Shown in pieces: positions 11,901-22,254 of a stretch of 64,000 bases of DNA. The notes beneath the pieces are model-generated. The model worked only from the letters and a program-made list of their open reading frames with translations. It was not told the origin of the DNA and made no database searches. Both the position numbers and the translations under genes were made by a program. This stretch comes from Diphasiastrum complanatum. Lineage: Eukaryota > Streptophyta > Lycopodiopsida > Lycopodiales > Lycopodiaceae. The stretch spans positions 33,421,683 through 33,485,682 of the forward strand of contig CM055101.1 of assembly GCA_029204225.1 (NCBI GenBank), given 5' to 3'. Numbering within the stretch: position 1 is the stretch's first letter; each line of letters starts with the position of its first letter.

Positions 11901-13233
11901 TCCTAACCACAAGTGGGTCACCCCTACTACTTGCATTAGCTTATCGATTGAACATAAGCCAAAAGTAGAAAAGCTGCAAACCCAAGATTAAAAAGGTGCC
12001 AATACCCTGTGATGGTAAAGAGCTCCTTTTGATGCAGGCAATGATGTCAAAGGTTGAAGCATGAACCCCAGGGAGTAGATTGTTCAATTGGAAGTAACAA
12101 TTGTTTTAATGATTAAGAAGATAATGAAATAATCGATGAAAGAAAGCTATTGTTGTACTCTTATGAAGCAAAGCTTCAGCATTGCTCAGTGAGCCAAAGT
12201 CTTTTGATTCGTTTATCCAAAGCATGTGATATACCACATCTACACATGCCAAGATTCAATTTTCAATAAAGTGCCGAGGGTTTATCCAAACTCTTTGAAT
12301 AAAAAACACAGAACCTTGCCTTCCATCAATCGTTATTCCATCCAGCATACTTAAAGTGCATCTTCACAGCTAGATTCTACTTTCAACATCAAGATGTACC
12401 CTGTGTACTATGTTGTGACAATCGGGGGAGATGGACAATGTTATGTGCAGAGACAAAGATCCTGCGGTTGAGTACAGTATTTACTATTTATCAACCTGTT
12501 GAAAAAAGAATATTTCCATCTGTTGATTTGAAGATAGGATTGAAGATGTATTATCCAATTTAACTAAAATTTAACATGAATTATCCAGTTTACAGTAATT
12601 AAAATGCAACTCACAAGCACTGATCTGGATGCAAAAGCTGTAAATTTAACTTATGCTGCTCCGAAGCTTTACAATGACGGTTGCTTATACAATATGCATT
12701 TAAAAAAATTTGAAACCTTAATTTTTATCCCAGATTTCAAAAACAAAAACAATCACACAAGATATGATGGATGCAGCGAACGCGAAGATAAAGGGAAAGA
12801 TTTAAAGACCATCAAATCTGTAGAGAAAGAGGCGTTTGAGCTTAGCAGCTGCAAGCAAAGAACGGCGCTCATCCCAAGCATAGATTGTCGCTCCTTTAGT
12901 CTTGGACAAGTAAGCCACGGCCTCAAAATCTGGCAGAGAATGCACAGTCACTGCATCCGATAGCGAAATAAGCAATTTTCTGGATTGCAGGACATCCATT
13001 GCCGTCACTGCCTTCTTCGCAAAACCGATCATGGTGTTACGCAGAGCATAGATTGTTCCACTTCGTGTTTCCGCACCATCTGCGTCTTCCCCATCCACCG
13101 ACTGGGGCTGGTAACTGCGCAGGCTGCCATCCATGCATCCCAGGAGGAGCCTGCGCCCCCACAAGGCTACGCTCTCGATCCTGCTGGGACATTCCTTCAC
13201 TATCTGCACTGCATCAAATGCATTGTGCACCAT
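5922..13233 (-). CDS. VPS39: VPS39/Vam6-type HOPS tethering subunit, N-terminal exons 1-4 (partial)
   Basis: Exons by GT-AG logic: 13233-12810, 6935-6724, 6355-6224, 6065-5922 (304 codons, all in frame). Exon 1 begins MVHNAFDAVQIVKECP and contains GFAKKAVTAMDVL and KGATIYAWDERRSLL. Exon 2 has KSMAWCGDSLCLGIRREY and IFPCGRIAAPLAVSLP. Exon 3 has VFVDQNGK and WSEAPATVVID. Exon 4 has VRSLREPFGLVQMVPL and VSIGVQ. This is the N-terminal CNH domain of plant VPS39, a HOPS component that tethers late endosomes and vacuoles with Rab7. The full protein is about 1000 residues; the clathrin-repeat exons are not found and should lie left of the window. Intron 3 appears to use a GC donor (AG|GCATGT). Intron 1 is 5.9 kb and carries transposon debris. 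No disabling mutation was seen. Confidence 0.9.
8170..8790 (+). pseudogene. L1-ORF1-like RNA-binding protein fragment, copy 1
   Basis: The plus strand gives a Glu/Lys-rich coiled-coil-like segment (ELENKIEKQKEEALSW, about 8220-8270), then RAQGIPDTQDVVAEAKHFL, then after a frame break REALRCRAKLRGTTIYMDDD and ERHKAFQAAHESTKRVIYRD. The order coiled coil, RRM-like part, then IF/IYxDDDLTxxxVxER with a basic helix resembles ORF1 of L1/Tx1-type non-LTR retrotransposons. It lies in VPS39 intron 1, antisense to the gene. Frameshifted; no endonuclease or RT ORF2 seen nearby. Confidence 0.5.
8940..9350 (+). pseudogene. L1-ORF1-like RNA-binding protein fragment, copy 2
   Basis: A second, diverged copy of the same module lies about 500 bases downstream: APNVRVHRIPNSQDLLG, then FLTNTLQQHDTSLDKAW, then VIRFSSAEQRDVLRRRAQL, DTCIFLDDDLTLVPVQER and CLIYRDDIVRFVD. 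The VxVRFxxxxDRDxVLxxAxxLKxxxIFxxxDLxxxxxxxR pattern is the clearest match to ORF1 of L1-type elements. It ends in a stop at about 9350. Its relation to copy 1 (tandem insertions or one rearranged element) is unresolved. Confidence 0.5.
9440..9826 (+). pseudogene. Copia pol fragment ending at a polypurine tract
   Basis: The frame contains LGYDTQEKGYELYDIEGK followed by KVIISR, the conserved linker between Copia integrase and RT (compare the 40.0-kb element, LGYDNQEKGYRLYDLEGK). It also has a short upstream part resembling the Copia RNase H region. RT is missing, so the fragment is internally deleted. It ends in a purine-rich AAGGTGGAG immediately before an LTR-like start. It lies in VPS39 intron 1. 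Confidence 0.65.
9826..10270 (+). repeat. Copia LTR (3' LTR of the 9.4-kb fragment), approximate right end
   Basis: It starts CGTTAGAAATAAATG after the polypurine tract and matches the LTR at 38.05-38.45 kb (read there on the minus strand) in TTAATxxxTACCCC, GGCCATGC and GCTATTTTTAGGGG-like blocks. It contains TATATAATG near 10061. The first base is C where T is expected. The right end is uncertain. Confidence 0.6.
10355..10420 (-). repeat. Primer-binding site and start of a minus-strand Copia 5' LTR
   Basis: Read on the minus strand, CTTTCTAACA is followed by TGGTATCAAAG, the layout of an LTR end next to a tRNA-Met-type primer site. The internal region expected at lower coordinates is absent; the plus-oriented fragment at 9.4-10.3 kb is there instead. 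The right end of this LTR was not found. Confidence 0.5.
10421..12809. other. Right part of VPS39 intron 1, no further gene recognised
   Basis: AT-rich intron sequence. A short direct repeat (CACTTGCAATTAGCA followed by TAAACGG, twice) lies near 11389-11430. Open frames at 10988-11272 and 11630-11991 occur on both strands and show no family motif. Confidence 0.45.
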
Positions 13234-13244
13234 CGCTAATCGCT

Positions 13245-13246
<2 letters not shown>

Positions 13247-13285
<39 letters not shown>
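13247..13285. repeat. (CT)n microsatellite just upstream of the VPS39 start codon
   Basis: About 19 CT units begin 14 bases upstream of the ATG, so the transcript would carry a (GA)n run in its 5' UTR. The run is open in the VPS39 frame and is preceded by an in-frame ATG at 13308. Confidence 0.9.
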
Positions 13286-13286
<1 letters not shown>

Positions 13287-13299
13287 AAAGACTCTCCTT

Positions 13300-16200
13300 A
13301 TGATCCAAAGCTGAAGAGAGGTGCTGCCATATGGAACAATACTTATGCCACGTCTAAGTTTTTTTTAACCTTTTTTTTTTCTCCTTTTTTATGCCTTTAT
13401 TTTTTTTTTAGCTTTGTCGCCATAGCGGTAAGCTAAGCTATTCTGCCGATTAAGCTGAGGTGGTATTTTTAAGTGAGTTCAAGCATTAGAATAAATTTTT
13501 TTTTGCATTTTTAATCTTTTAAAACATGTTTTTATGTTCAATTTTTTTTAACAATTTCAATGTTAATCTAAGGCAAAGTGTTTTGTGATGTATAGATCAC
13601 CTTGATTTTAGTGCTAGCGGTAAGCTGTTGTGCACAATTGTTAAAAGTTAAGGTGTTGCTCCAGAATGAGTTTGAACATTACAAGTGAGTATTTTTTTTG
13701 TTTTTTTAAGTGTTCTAAAATGCAATCTTTGTCCTTTTTATTTTTTGATGATTTAAAAATCTGGTAAAGCTTCTTGTGATATGTCATTCACCTTGTTTTC
13801 GAAAATCTTGTGATATGTAAATCACCTCGTTTTTAGTGTAGACATGTTGATTTTTTTTTTTTTTGACAAACTTCATACTCGTGCCGATCCGCTGTCTCAC
13901 TCAACTTTCATGCCAAGAGAAGTTGCATGAGTGGCATCTCAAGAAAAGAAAAGAAAGTACTCTGTTAGGCACCCTATCGATGGATTCATTCCTCTGGCAA
14001 TTGAGACATATGGCACCCTTCATCAACAATTCGACAAATTCCTCCGCATGTGCTCATTGAATGGCAAAGTGTAGAGGTATTCATGCTTCAGTGCTCATGG
14101 CTTTCTATATACAATGAATTTTCATCACTCTACAATGAGCCCATGTATTGTCAATCTTCAAAAGGGCGACCATAACTGGGATGGCTTTTTCTCACCTCCC
14201 TTTTCCTACTAAATCACCACTGGTTGACTTTTTTTATTTGTTGTAGTCGATTTGCAAAGTTCTAGTGACATGAACATAGTTTTCTCTTTTCACTTTTGAT
14301 GGGATCATGTTGTGATGTTAATTGTAGTACAAGCTCCACTCTTGTTAATCCTAGATTTCTTCAAACTTCACGTTGGGGATTTATAATTATTTGTCATCTA
14401 TGTTCTTATAAATTTTTTATTAATAAATGCATCAGAGTGTTTCTTCTTCTTTTACTTTTTAGCTGTTTGTGCTCATTTTTTATGTTTTTTTTTCTATGGA
14501 CCTTTTTAGTGTTGGCACAAAGGACGAAGTTATCATGATCATGATGTCTTGCTATCGTGATGATGTACAAAATGGTTTCGTGTGTCTTGCTATCGTGATG
14601 ATGTGCAAAACGCTTTCGTGTCTTGTGTCTTTCACGTATTTTTCCTCATTGTGTTGCAGCACACAAATGTCTTCTTTAAAAAAAAAATCGATAACTTCTT
14701 TTCCATTTTTAACAATTCAATGCTTTGTGAAAAGCTTGTCATGATCTTACATCACCTTGTAGTTTTTTTACCTTGTCTTGTCATGCTTGATATGATGTCC
14801 TATTGGATCTTGTTGTAACATTAACATTGAATTTTTTTGTTGTGGTTTTCAAGCAATTTTTTATTTCTCTATTTGTCATTGAACATATTTTTTTCATTAT
14901 TTATTTTTGTGGTTAAAACTTCCTTTTTCTTTCTTACATTTTCCTATTGTTCATTATGTGTACTTCATACACAAAAAAATAATAAGACAAACTTTGATGC
15001 ACATGTCCACACTCAAATTTTCACACTTTATTGTGTGTACTCCTAGGGCAAAAAGTATATAAAGATGGATCTTTGTACGCCCATTTTTATCAGTTTGGGT
15101 AAAAACAATTTCACCATATTTAATCCTTATGCATAAGCAAGTCTGCTTTTCACATCAGATTAATAGAATTGAATTTAACACATCTATGTCTACTTATTTC
15201 CCAAGAAACGAGCATGGGTTTGATGCACACTTTTGTATGCAAGAAAAGTTACAAAGCATTCAAGATAGCATATCCAAGAAAGGTAGAAACAAAGATATCT
15301 CCATGGAATCACATTAAGCATGGAAGAATGAGTACATAGCAATGAATAGAGCATGGATTCATGTAGATTAGGCACATGAGACCTAACAATGGAAATCCCA
15401 AAGCTCACATTCACAAGAAGAAGCTTAGAGCTCTCCTTTGCAAATGAGCCAAAAGATCCCAAAAGTGATGTCCCTTGCCTACTTATAGACAATGTTGTAA
15501 CTTAACTAAACATCCCTATCTTGAGGGATAGTTAGCCCTTATTGGCCTATTATGCTTATTAAATACTTTGGAGAGCCTATTGTTATTAAGGCTGATAGCT
15601 TCCTTTGGGCCTACAAAGCTTATAGTGGATATTATATAGTGTTGATAATCACTGATGTACTAGAAATACATGATACTAAACTCCCATGGCCGAGTCCCAC
15701 CCATTGTCATGAACAATGATCCATAGATGATAGCATATATCATGACATGGTACTGCTGCATAATACATACATCGATGGTCAAGCCTCGAGGCTCAATGCT
15801 CCTGTAACATTGAAATTGGTCCAATAACATTGAAGATTTGCAATACTCAATTGTACAAACTTAAAAGTTGATAATGTATCATGCAACGACATGCCCATAG
15901 AATCTAGGTCATTCAAGTTTTAAGGACTAGAATCAATATTCAATAATGCTTGCTAGCAAAATTTAAATCCAAGTGACAAGTTTGAGATCATAATACATAC
16001 ACAAATGATGACACGTGTAGTTCCAACTTCCATAATTCCATTATCCAAATGCCCTAAACGTCAATAGCAATTCACAAATTGTTATAATATCTACTAGTTT
16101 GCACTTGTAAGCAATCTAAAAGTAAAATATTGATTATCTAAACTCTAAAGCTTGAGGAAGTAGGGCTGAATCCTAGTAGCTAAAGGCTAGCTAGTAATGT

Positions 16201-16828
16201 CTAAAGCAGCCTCCTCTTACTCACATGTGATGTAGTTGCAGGCTCTAGCTCAAGATCCTCATCATCACCTCTCGGACTCCATCCCCCCCTGAGGTTTGTG
16301 AGGACTGCAAGGACTCCTCGCATTCATCCTCATCCTATGAGGCCTTTGTCTCCTCTTCCTACTCCTCTAGCTCTTTTTTCTTGAGTGCTCGACAGCTTGG
16401 ACCTTGCAGCACCTACTTCCTTTGCTTTGCAATGCGTAGTAGCTTGAGTGGTAGGCCCTACAATCAAGAGTGGAAAAATGTTATAATCTGTAAGTTACAG
16501 ATTATAGCTTTGAACTTTCAAACTTTGTGATTCATGAATCTAATAACAAACACCGAATTCTAAGATAGAATTAACCTGAAAACAAAAAGACCTTGTCGTG
16601 GATTAGTGAGTATATGTCCTTGTCCTCCTGTAACCTTGGTGCCAGGTCTGGCATGCTTATCACATCGATCTCATAGAGATTCACCTATATAATCTCACCA
16701 ATTGCAAATTAGAGTTCTAACTTGTGACCGAAGTTCAGACTCCAAAACCTTAAAGTTCAAGCACATTATAGTGTGCACACTAGGTAACTACGATTCACAT
16801 GGATGAGCTCCCTCGGCTCTCTGCTTTG
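13300..16828. other. Intergenic, T-rich, no gene recognised
   Basis: This should contain the VPS39 promoter. Long T runs occur at 13370-13880 and 14300-14960, and the open frames there are low-complexity Phe/Leu/Ser strings. A 38-base direct repeat (GTCTTGCTATCGTGATGATG) starts at 14545 and 14583. The Ser-rich frame near 16250-16440 is not identifiable. Confidence 0.4.
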
Positions 16829-17760
16829 TCATAAGCCACAAGTTGGCGTGCACATACACCAATCTATATAATTGTACAATGGAGACTTTCTTTCTCTTTT
16901 TTGTATGAATAAGAGCGGCTTCTGATTTGATGCGGACTGCTTAGAGCTCTTCTTCTTCTGACATTTGGAGCCTTTATTGACATATAGAACATGAGATGAT
17001 AAAGTCAAAGAGGTGTCTTGACTTCTTCGATTGTCTTCTTGCAGCAACATAGTGATAACTCTAGGGAGAGTTAAATTTGAGTGTGTCGATATGATCATCA
17101 CCCAGTTCTCATATGTAGAAGGCAAGCTTGAAAGCAATGTCATGATTGCGTCTTGATCGTTGATGATCAGCTGCCATCTGTTGCAAGAGTCTTAAATTGG
17201 TTAACGTGATTCTAAAGTGAATCACCATTCAACATCTTGAGTGTGAGAAATTTTCTTCTGAGATGCAACTTGGAAGTCACGTCCCTCACATCATATAGTG
17301 AGCTCATGATGTCCCATACTTCTTTCGAAGTTTGAGTTTCAAATATGTGGCCAATCTGAGTGTCTGATATATTGAGAATAATAAGCGTGAAGGCTTTACC
17401 ATCCTTTGATTTTTATTTGGAGTCGATTGTGTTGTCTTCAAGCTTCACTTTGATACCTGTGACAACATCCCACAACTCGTTGGTGATTAGCAAAGTCTTC
17501 ATCTTAAATTTTCACAAATAGTAATTGGACCCATTCAGCTTGGTCTGCGATGAGACCGGCTTTACTCTGAGAATCCATCTGGAACTTGGTTTGTCGATAA
17601 GTCGATGACTTTAAGAATGATGTCATGCGACTCTACAATTGGAAACAATTATCTGATACTAAAATTTGATACCACAAATTGAAGATTAAGAGCAAGTGTA
17701 TGAAAAGTATCTAATGATATCGCTCTGATACCATGAAGGGTATCTAATAGTAGAGCTCTG
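16829..17760 (-). pseudogene. Copia gag relic with duplicated primer-binding site
   Basis: The minus strand contains LLSSLPSTYENWV and LTLPRVITMLLQEDNRR, matching the UBN2 gag core (LLxSLPxSYExxV ... LTLxEVxxxLLxxExRR). Upstream gag sequence continues to about 17640 with stops. The primer site TGGTATCAGAGC abuts the LTR at 17767, and a second copy of CTCTGATACCATG lies 36 bases away. The zinc knuckle and pol are absent. Confidence 0.65.
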
Positions 17761-17766
17761 ATACCA

Positions 17767-18621
17767 TGTTAGAAGAAGGAATGACAGTTCAATAAGTTGA
17801 AGTCTATGAATGAACTATCGAGTGCAGTGGAATGAGCCTTCTTTTCTAATGCATGACTACGTCTATCAATAATTGAACAAAGCTATAATGACGGAAGCCA
17901 CGTTCAATCTTTTAGCAACTAACTTTGAAATCATTAGTGCTAAAATGATTTCGTAGTCAAACAACTTCAGATTGCAAAGTAATGTATAGAATTATGCAGT
18001 GTGAAGTATTCAACAGATTAGACGAAACAATAAGAGAGTTATCAGCTACTAATGACTATAGAGAAGCATACATCTTGACATGATACTGAACGCAATAAGA
18101 AGATAGATAGATTCAATAAGTAGCATGTACAAATTAGACAATGAGAGCACAAAGCAATAGTGGATGAAAACTGCATATTCTAAGCTATCTTTGAGTTACT
18201 AAAAAACTCTGTCTGATGCACTTCTACTAAAAGCAGTAAGCACCAATAGCAATACTCGAATAGAGCTCTAAAACTTTTCTAGAGACTATAGAAGTCTTTA
18301 ATGATCAACTATTTATACTAAAGCAGTTCAAGCTTATCCGGTAGGACAGCTAATCAGGTTGTAGGTCACAATTGGCAGTTAGCCATAAAGCACTGTCATC
18401 CATCCAGTTAGGACTTCTCGGAAATTTATTTGCAAAGCAGTTAGGGCAAGTCTTTAGCTTCATATCAAGTGAAACATGAATCGTCATCCTTCGACATTTT
18501 CGACTCCTTCAACTTTTGTGAGAGTCATTCGATATGTCGGAAGTTGTCTGATATGTTGGAGCCACCTGTTGAGCGATTTTCGAGTATTTCTACAGATTAT
18601 GTAGAAACATGAATAAAACTA
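17767..18621 (-). repeat. Copia LTR A (5' LTR of the gag relic)
   Basis: The left end reads TGTTAGAAGAAGG next to the primer-binding site. It shares most of its length with LTR B, for example TTCAATCTTTTAGCAACTAA. Its right end lacks the final 25-30 bases present in LTR B and runs directly into it. Confidence 0.7.
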
Positions 18622-19573
18622 TGTTGAAAAGAGGTGATAAGATGAAAGTAAGCAAATCGACAAAGTCGAACGAGGTGAACGACTTCATCGAGCGCAAGCG
18701 GAATGAACCTTCTTTCCTGTGCATGACTACGCCTATCAATATTGAGCAAAAAGTAGTGACAGAAATCATGTTCAATCTTTTAGCAACTAACTTTGAAATT
18801 GCTAGAAACTAAAGTGATTACGTAGCCAAACATTAAGAATTGAGTTATCAGACAAATAGTAAGAGATTATCAGTTCTAGAGATGCATACACACTGACATG
18901 ATACTGAACGCAATAAAGGGTAGATTGATTCAATAAAAAAAACAAATCAGAATGCAAATGAGCACAAAGAAATTGTGGCTCGAAGCCGCGTGCCCTAAGC
19001 TATCTCTGAGTAATTGTAACTCTGTCTGAATTAAGCACCTCCGCTTATAAGCAATAAGTGTAATAACAATACTCTAAATCAACTCTATAGAACTGAACTA
19101 GAATGCTCAAGAGTGTTCAAGCTTGAAAGCTTGAGAGAGATGCTAACTATTGCTTTAATTGATCAATTAAAAACATAGAGGTATGATCAGCTATTTATAC
19201 TAATAAAATGCGATGACGTCCAATAAAAGGACAGATAATTAGGTTGTAGATCATAATGGCCAGTGGGCCATAGTGAGTTGGCATTCATCTAGTTGGTAAT
19301 TTCTGAAAATTTACTTGATATAAGATTAGGCCAAGTCTTTAGCTTCAAGACGAGTGGAACGCTAACTATCAATCGACCGCCGACATGGCCGAAGTGGCCA
19401 AAGTTACCAAAGTGGCCGAAGTTCATCGAACTGGCCAAAGTGCCCAAGGTCTTCGAAGTTTATCGATGATGTCAATAAACATCGGAGCCACTTGTGAGCC
19501 ATTTTCAAGTAGTTCTACAGGCTGTGTAAAAACATGAAGAATTCTACAGGTCTAATAGGAGAATAATCTAACA
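18622..19573 (-). repeat. Copia LTR B (3' LTR of a second, adjacent element)
   Basis: It ends with TCTAACA at 19573, preceded on the minus strand by the polypurine tract AAGGGTGAG and an RNase H C-terminus, so it is a 3' LTR. It begins TGTTGAAAAG, with no host bases between it and LTR A. Confidence 0.7.
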
Positions 19574-19800
19574 CTCACCCTTAATTTGAATATGTGAATG
19601 TTTTAACCTTCAAACTTAGTTCTGCACAAAACTTTCTGTGTGCATCCAAGCTTAATGCTTTAGTAAAAATATCCGCTATCATATTTTGCATTTGATAGTA
19701 CTACAAGTAACCTCTTTGTTGAGAACTTTGCTTCTGACATAGTGATACTTGATTTCAATGTGCTATGTAACTAGCAGTACTTCAGTGATTCCTATATGTC
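19574..19800 (-). pseudogene. Copia RNase H C-terminal remnant
   Basis: Two minus frames give HIEIKYHYVRSKVLNKEV and ADIFTKALSLDAHRKFC, the end of a Copia polyprotein, stopping just before the polypurine tract of LTR B. A frameshift separates them. The remnant stops near 19806, where unrelated repetitive sequence begins. Confidence 0.75.
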
Positions 19801-19824
19801 TATTTAGTGTTGGGGGCTAAACGG

Positions 19825-20044
19825 CAAGTTACCCTTGGATAAGGGGTACTTTTAGGATTAAGGGTAGGTGCCTTGGGATAAGGGCAGGCAAGTGACTATA
19901 CCTTGGTCGGAGGTATGGAATCAAGTTACCCTTGGATAAGGGGTACCCATAGGATTAAGGGTATGTGCATTTAGATTAAGGTACTAGTGTCTTTGGTTAA
20001 GGGTAGGTAGGTGTCTATGCCTTGGTCGGAGGTATGGAACCTAG
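19825..20044. repeat. Two-copy tandem repeat, about 98-120 bp
   Basis: Both copies start CAAGTTACCCTTGGATAAGG and end with CCTTGGTCGGAGGTATGGAA. The second carries about 23 extra bases. It is rich in GGATTAAGGGTA-like purine motifs. Confidence 0.85.
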
Positions 20045-20589
20045 TGAGGTGTTTGAAAGTCACTACCATGGGTGTATTGGCTATTTTTCTAAACCTTGGG
20101 CCTCAACCTTGAACCATATCACTTTATTGGTCTTGGACCAAAGTATACAAGCAAAACTAGGGCACTTGGACCTAGTAGGAGGGTGCACTTCCAAGGGGTT
20201 CATTGAGTTCCCAACTCCTACAAGAAAAACGTTAAAAGAGTCATAGGTTATGGAAGAAGTCTCTTGACCTTCCATAAGCCTATGAAGGTTCTTTAACTCC
20301 CCTAGGCCTCTCTCTTTCTCGTTGGTTGTGCATGGAACTCCATAGTGTATTGGAGGGTGCCAATTGCCATCTATATGAGGGGAGGAGGAGAGATCTCTCT
20401 TGTTTGCTATGCTTATGCTCTAGTGTGGCTACTAGTGTATATAGTGTTTTCTTGTGTGTAGTATGCTTAGGGTTTGGATCTTGTTTATGGGAACATAAGT
20501 AGGGTTTGGATATTGAGTATGCTATGGTGTGTGGTGGTATGCTTGTGGTTATTGGTTAGCAAGGGGGTGCTAGATTAGCCTAGATGCAG

Positions 20590-20744
20590 GATTGCATGTG
20601 CAATGGTTAGCACATGCAAGAAGGGGATTCTTCTACATTATTTTGTAATGAGTCTAAGAAAGTCATTACTTAGGATGGAGATCATTGTAAATTTGGATCA
20701 AAGTAATATGGTTAAAACTCTGCCAAAACTAGTTGAAGAGGGAG
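20590..20744 (+). pseudogene. Internal 3' end of a plus-strand retroelement with the FCxESKKVI module
   Basis: The plus strand encodes HMQEGDSSTLFCNESKKVI, closely matching the minus-strand element at 1-2465 (CMHEEGGSFTFFCDESKKVI). The similarity continues at nucleotide level to the purine tract GAAGAGGGAG at 20735-20744, directly before an LTR start. There is a stop after KKVIT. Confidence 0.6.
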
Positions 20745-21041
20745 TGTGGGAAATTTCAACTAGTTGTCATATTTTGGTTAATTGTCAATATTAGGCCAAA
20801 ATGCATTTTAGACTTAGAGATAAACTTTATGAAAGTTATTTTAGTCAAAGTTCATTTAAATTACCACTTTTGAAAAATGTGGGAAAGTTAGGAGGTCGAG
20901 TTTCGACACATTCAAATTTGAATGTTAGATGCATTGAATCTAGTCACATTGTTGATAGGATTATTGTTATGGAGGAAAACCAATGATTCATTGATGAGGC
21001 ATGGACCTGCTATAAAAGGATGTAAACTCGTGGAGAAAGAG

Positions 21042-21101
<60 letters not shown>

Positions 21102-21190
21102 GGATGCTCCTTTATTCAGTTTCACCCTACTACATTAACAGAAAAGTGGACAGATACTGATGTACTGCTACTTCAAACTTGCAAGGTTTT
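20745..21190 (+). repeat. LTR with TATA box and CT run, approximate right end
   Basis: It begins TGTGGGAAATTTCAACTAG after the polypurine tract. TATAAAAGG at 21011 looks like the U3 promoter, followed by a (CT)n tract at 21045-21099 near the expected transcription start. A similar TGTGGGAAATTTGG start occurs at 31994. The right end was not defined. Confidence 0.55.
21045..21099. repeat. (CT)n microsatellite
   Basis: About 27 CT units, lying just downstream of the LTR TATA box. Confidence 0.95.
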
Positions 21191-22254
21191 TTTATTATAC
21201 CCTTGCATATGATGAAGTTCCATTCTTAACTTAGAGGGTTTTCCACAAAAGATTGAAATGGTTTGGTCTGTTTAAAATAAATTGGAGGGAAATGGAATTT
21301 CTCACTCCCACTCACTCCTTCCAGGTTACTACCTTACTGGGCACTATAAGTGCATGCTCTTTTCAACCCTTTGGCTTTACAACACCGGTGAAGAACTTTG
21401 CTCCTCTATCACTCGTTGAAAGTGTGCCCTACCTACCTACGGATCAACGATTTGATAGCTTACGATATGTATCTACTTCTCTCTTACACTCCTCTCATAT
21501 TTACTCTACTTTCCGGAGAAGGATGCTTTAAAATTGTTCTGCTTTGACATGCCATTCATCACTCTAAACCATGTAGAGACTATGATAGGTTAAAAATGCA
21601 TTGATGGATAGCAATGATACTTTTTCATTCTTGAAACCATCCATCCTGCCTCAATAGACAACGATGGACAGTTTTGGTTATGTGATAATCTCCTAAAAAT
21701 GCAGGTGATAACAATGATATAATTACGATTTTTCCAAGCAATAACTTGCTCTTTATGGCTTAGAGGGCAACGATGAAGGGTTGCTTCACTTATGCACATA
21801 CTACATACACTTTTTGTGAATAGAATGGGCGCTGTCCAAGCGATGGACAAATCGCTGCATACTGTCCAAAATATGAGTGTTTATCAATATTGTTATGTTC
21901 TATCCAATGATGGATAGCATAAGCATGAGCTTGCGTTTGATACTTAGTTTTTTTGGATGAGAGTTAGAGAGGAGCTCCAACACTTCGAATCTTTTTCTAT
22001 GTTCTCTCTCTACCCTAGAGCAATTACTATGCATTCTCCCTCTACCGAGAGCATCAAGTTTTCATACTTTTAATTTTCATCAAGAGTCCTCTACTATGTG
22101 GATGATAGTTTTTGAATGATGGAATGCATGCTTGTGTGCTCGTGCCTTGACATTGTCTAGATAGATTGTATGCATCAATCAAGAGATAGATTCGTGTGCA
22201 ATCACACACTGTCTCTTTGTTGGATTTAAGAGCCTAAGCTTGTTGAAAATAAAA
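21191..22254. other. No gene recognised
   Basis: Mixed-composition repeat DNA without conserved frames. The GATGGATAGCA motif appears near both 21600 and 21911 but I could not define an element. Confidence 0.4.

Noticed and set aside
14296-15046. Hydrophobic Phe/Leu-rich frames as small membrane proteins
   Set aside because: They come from T-rich, low-complexity sequence with no start context, no conserved motif and overlapping alternatives.
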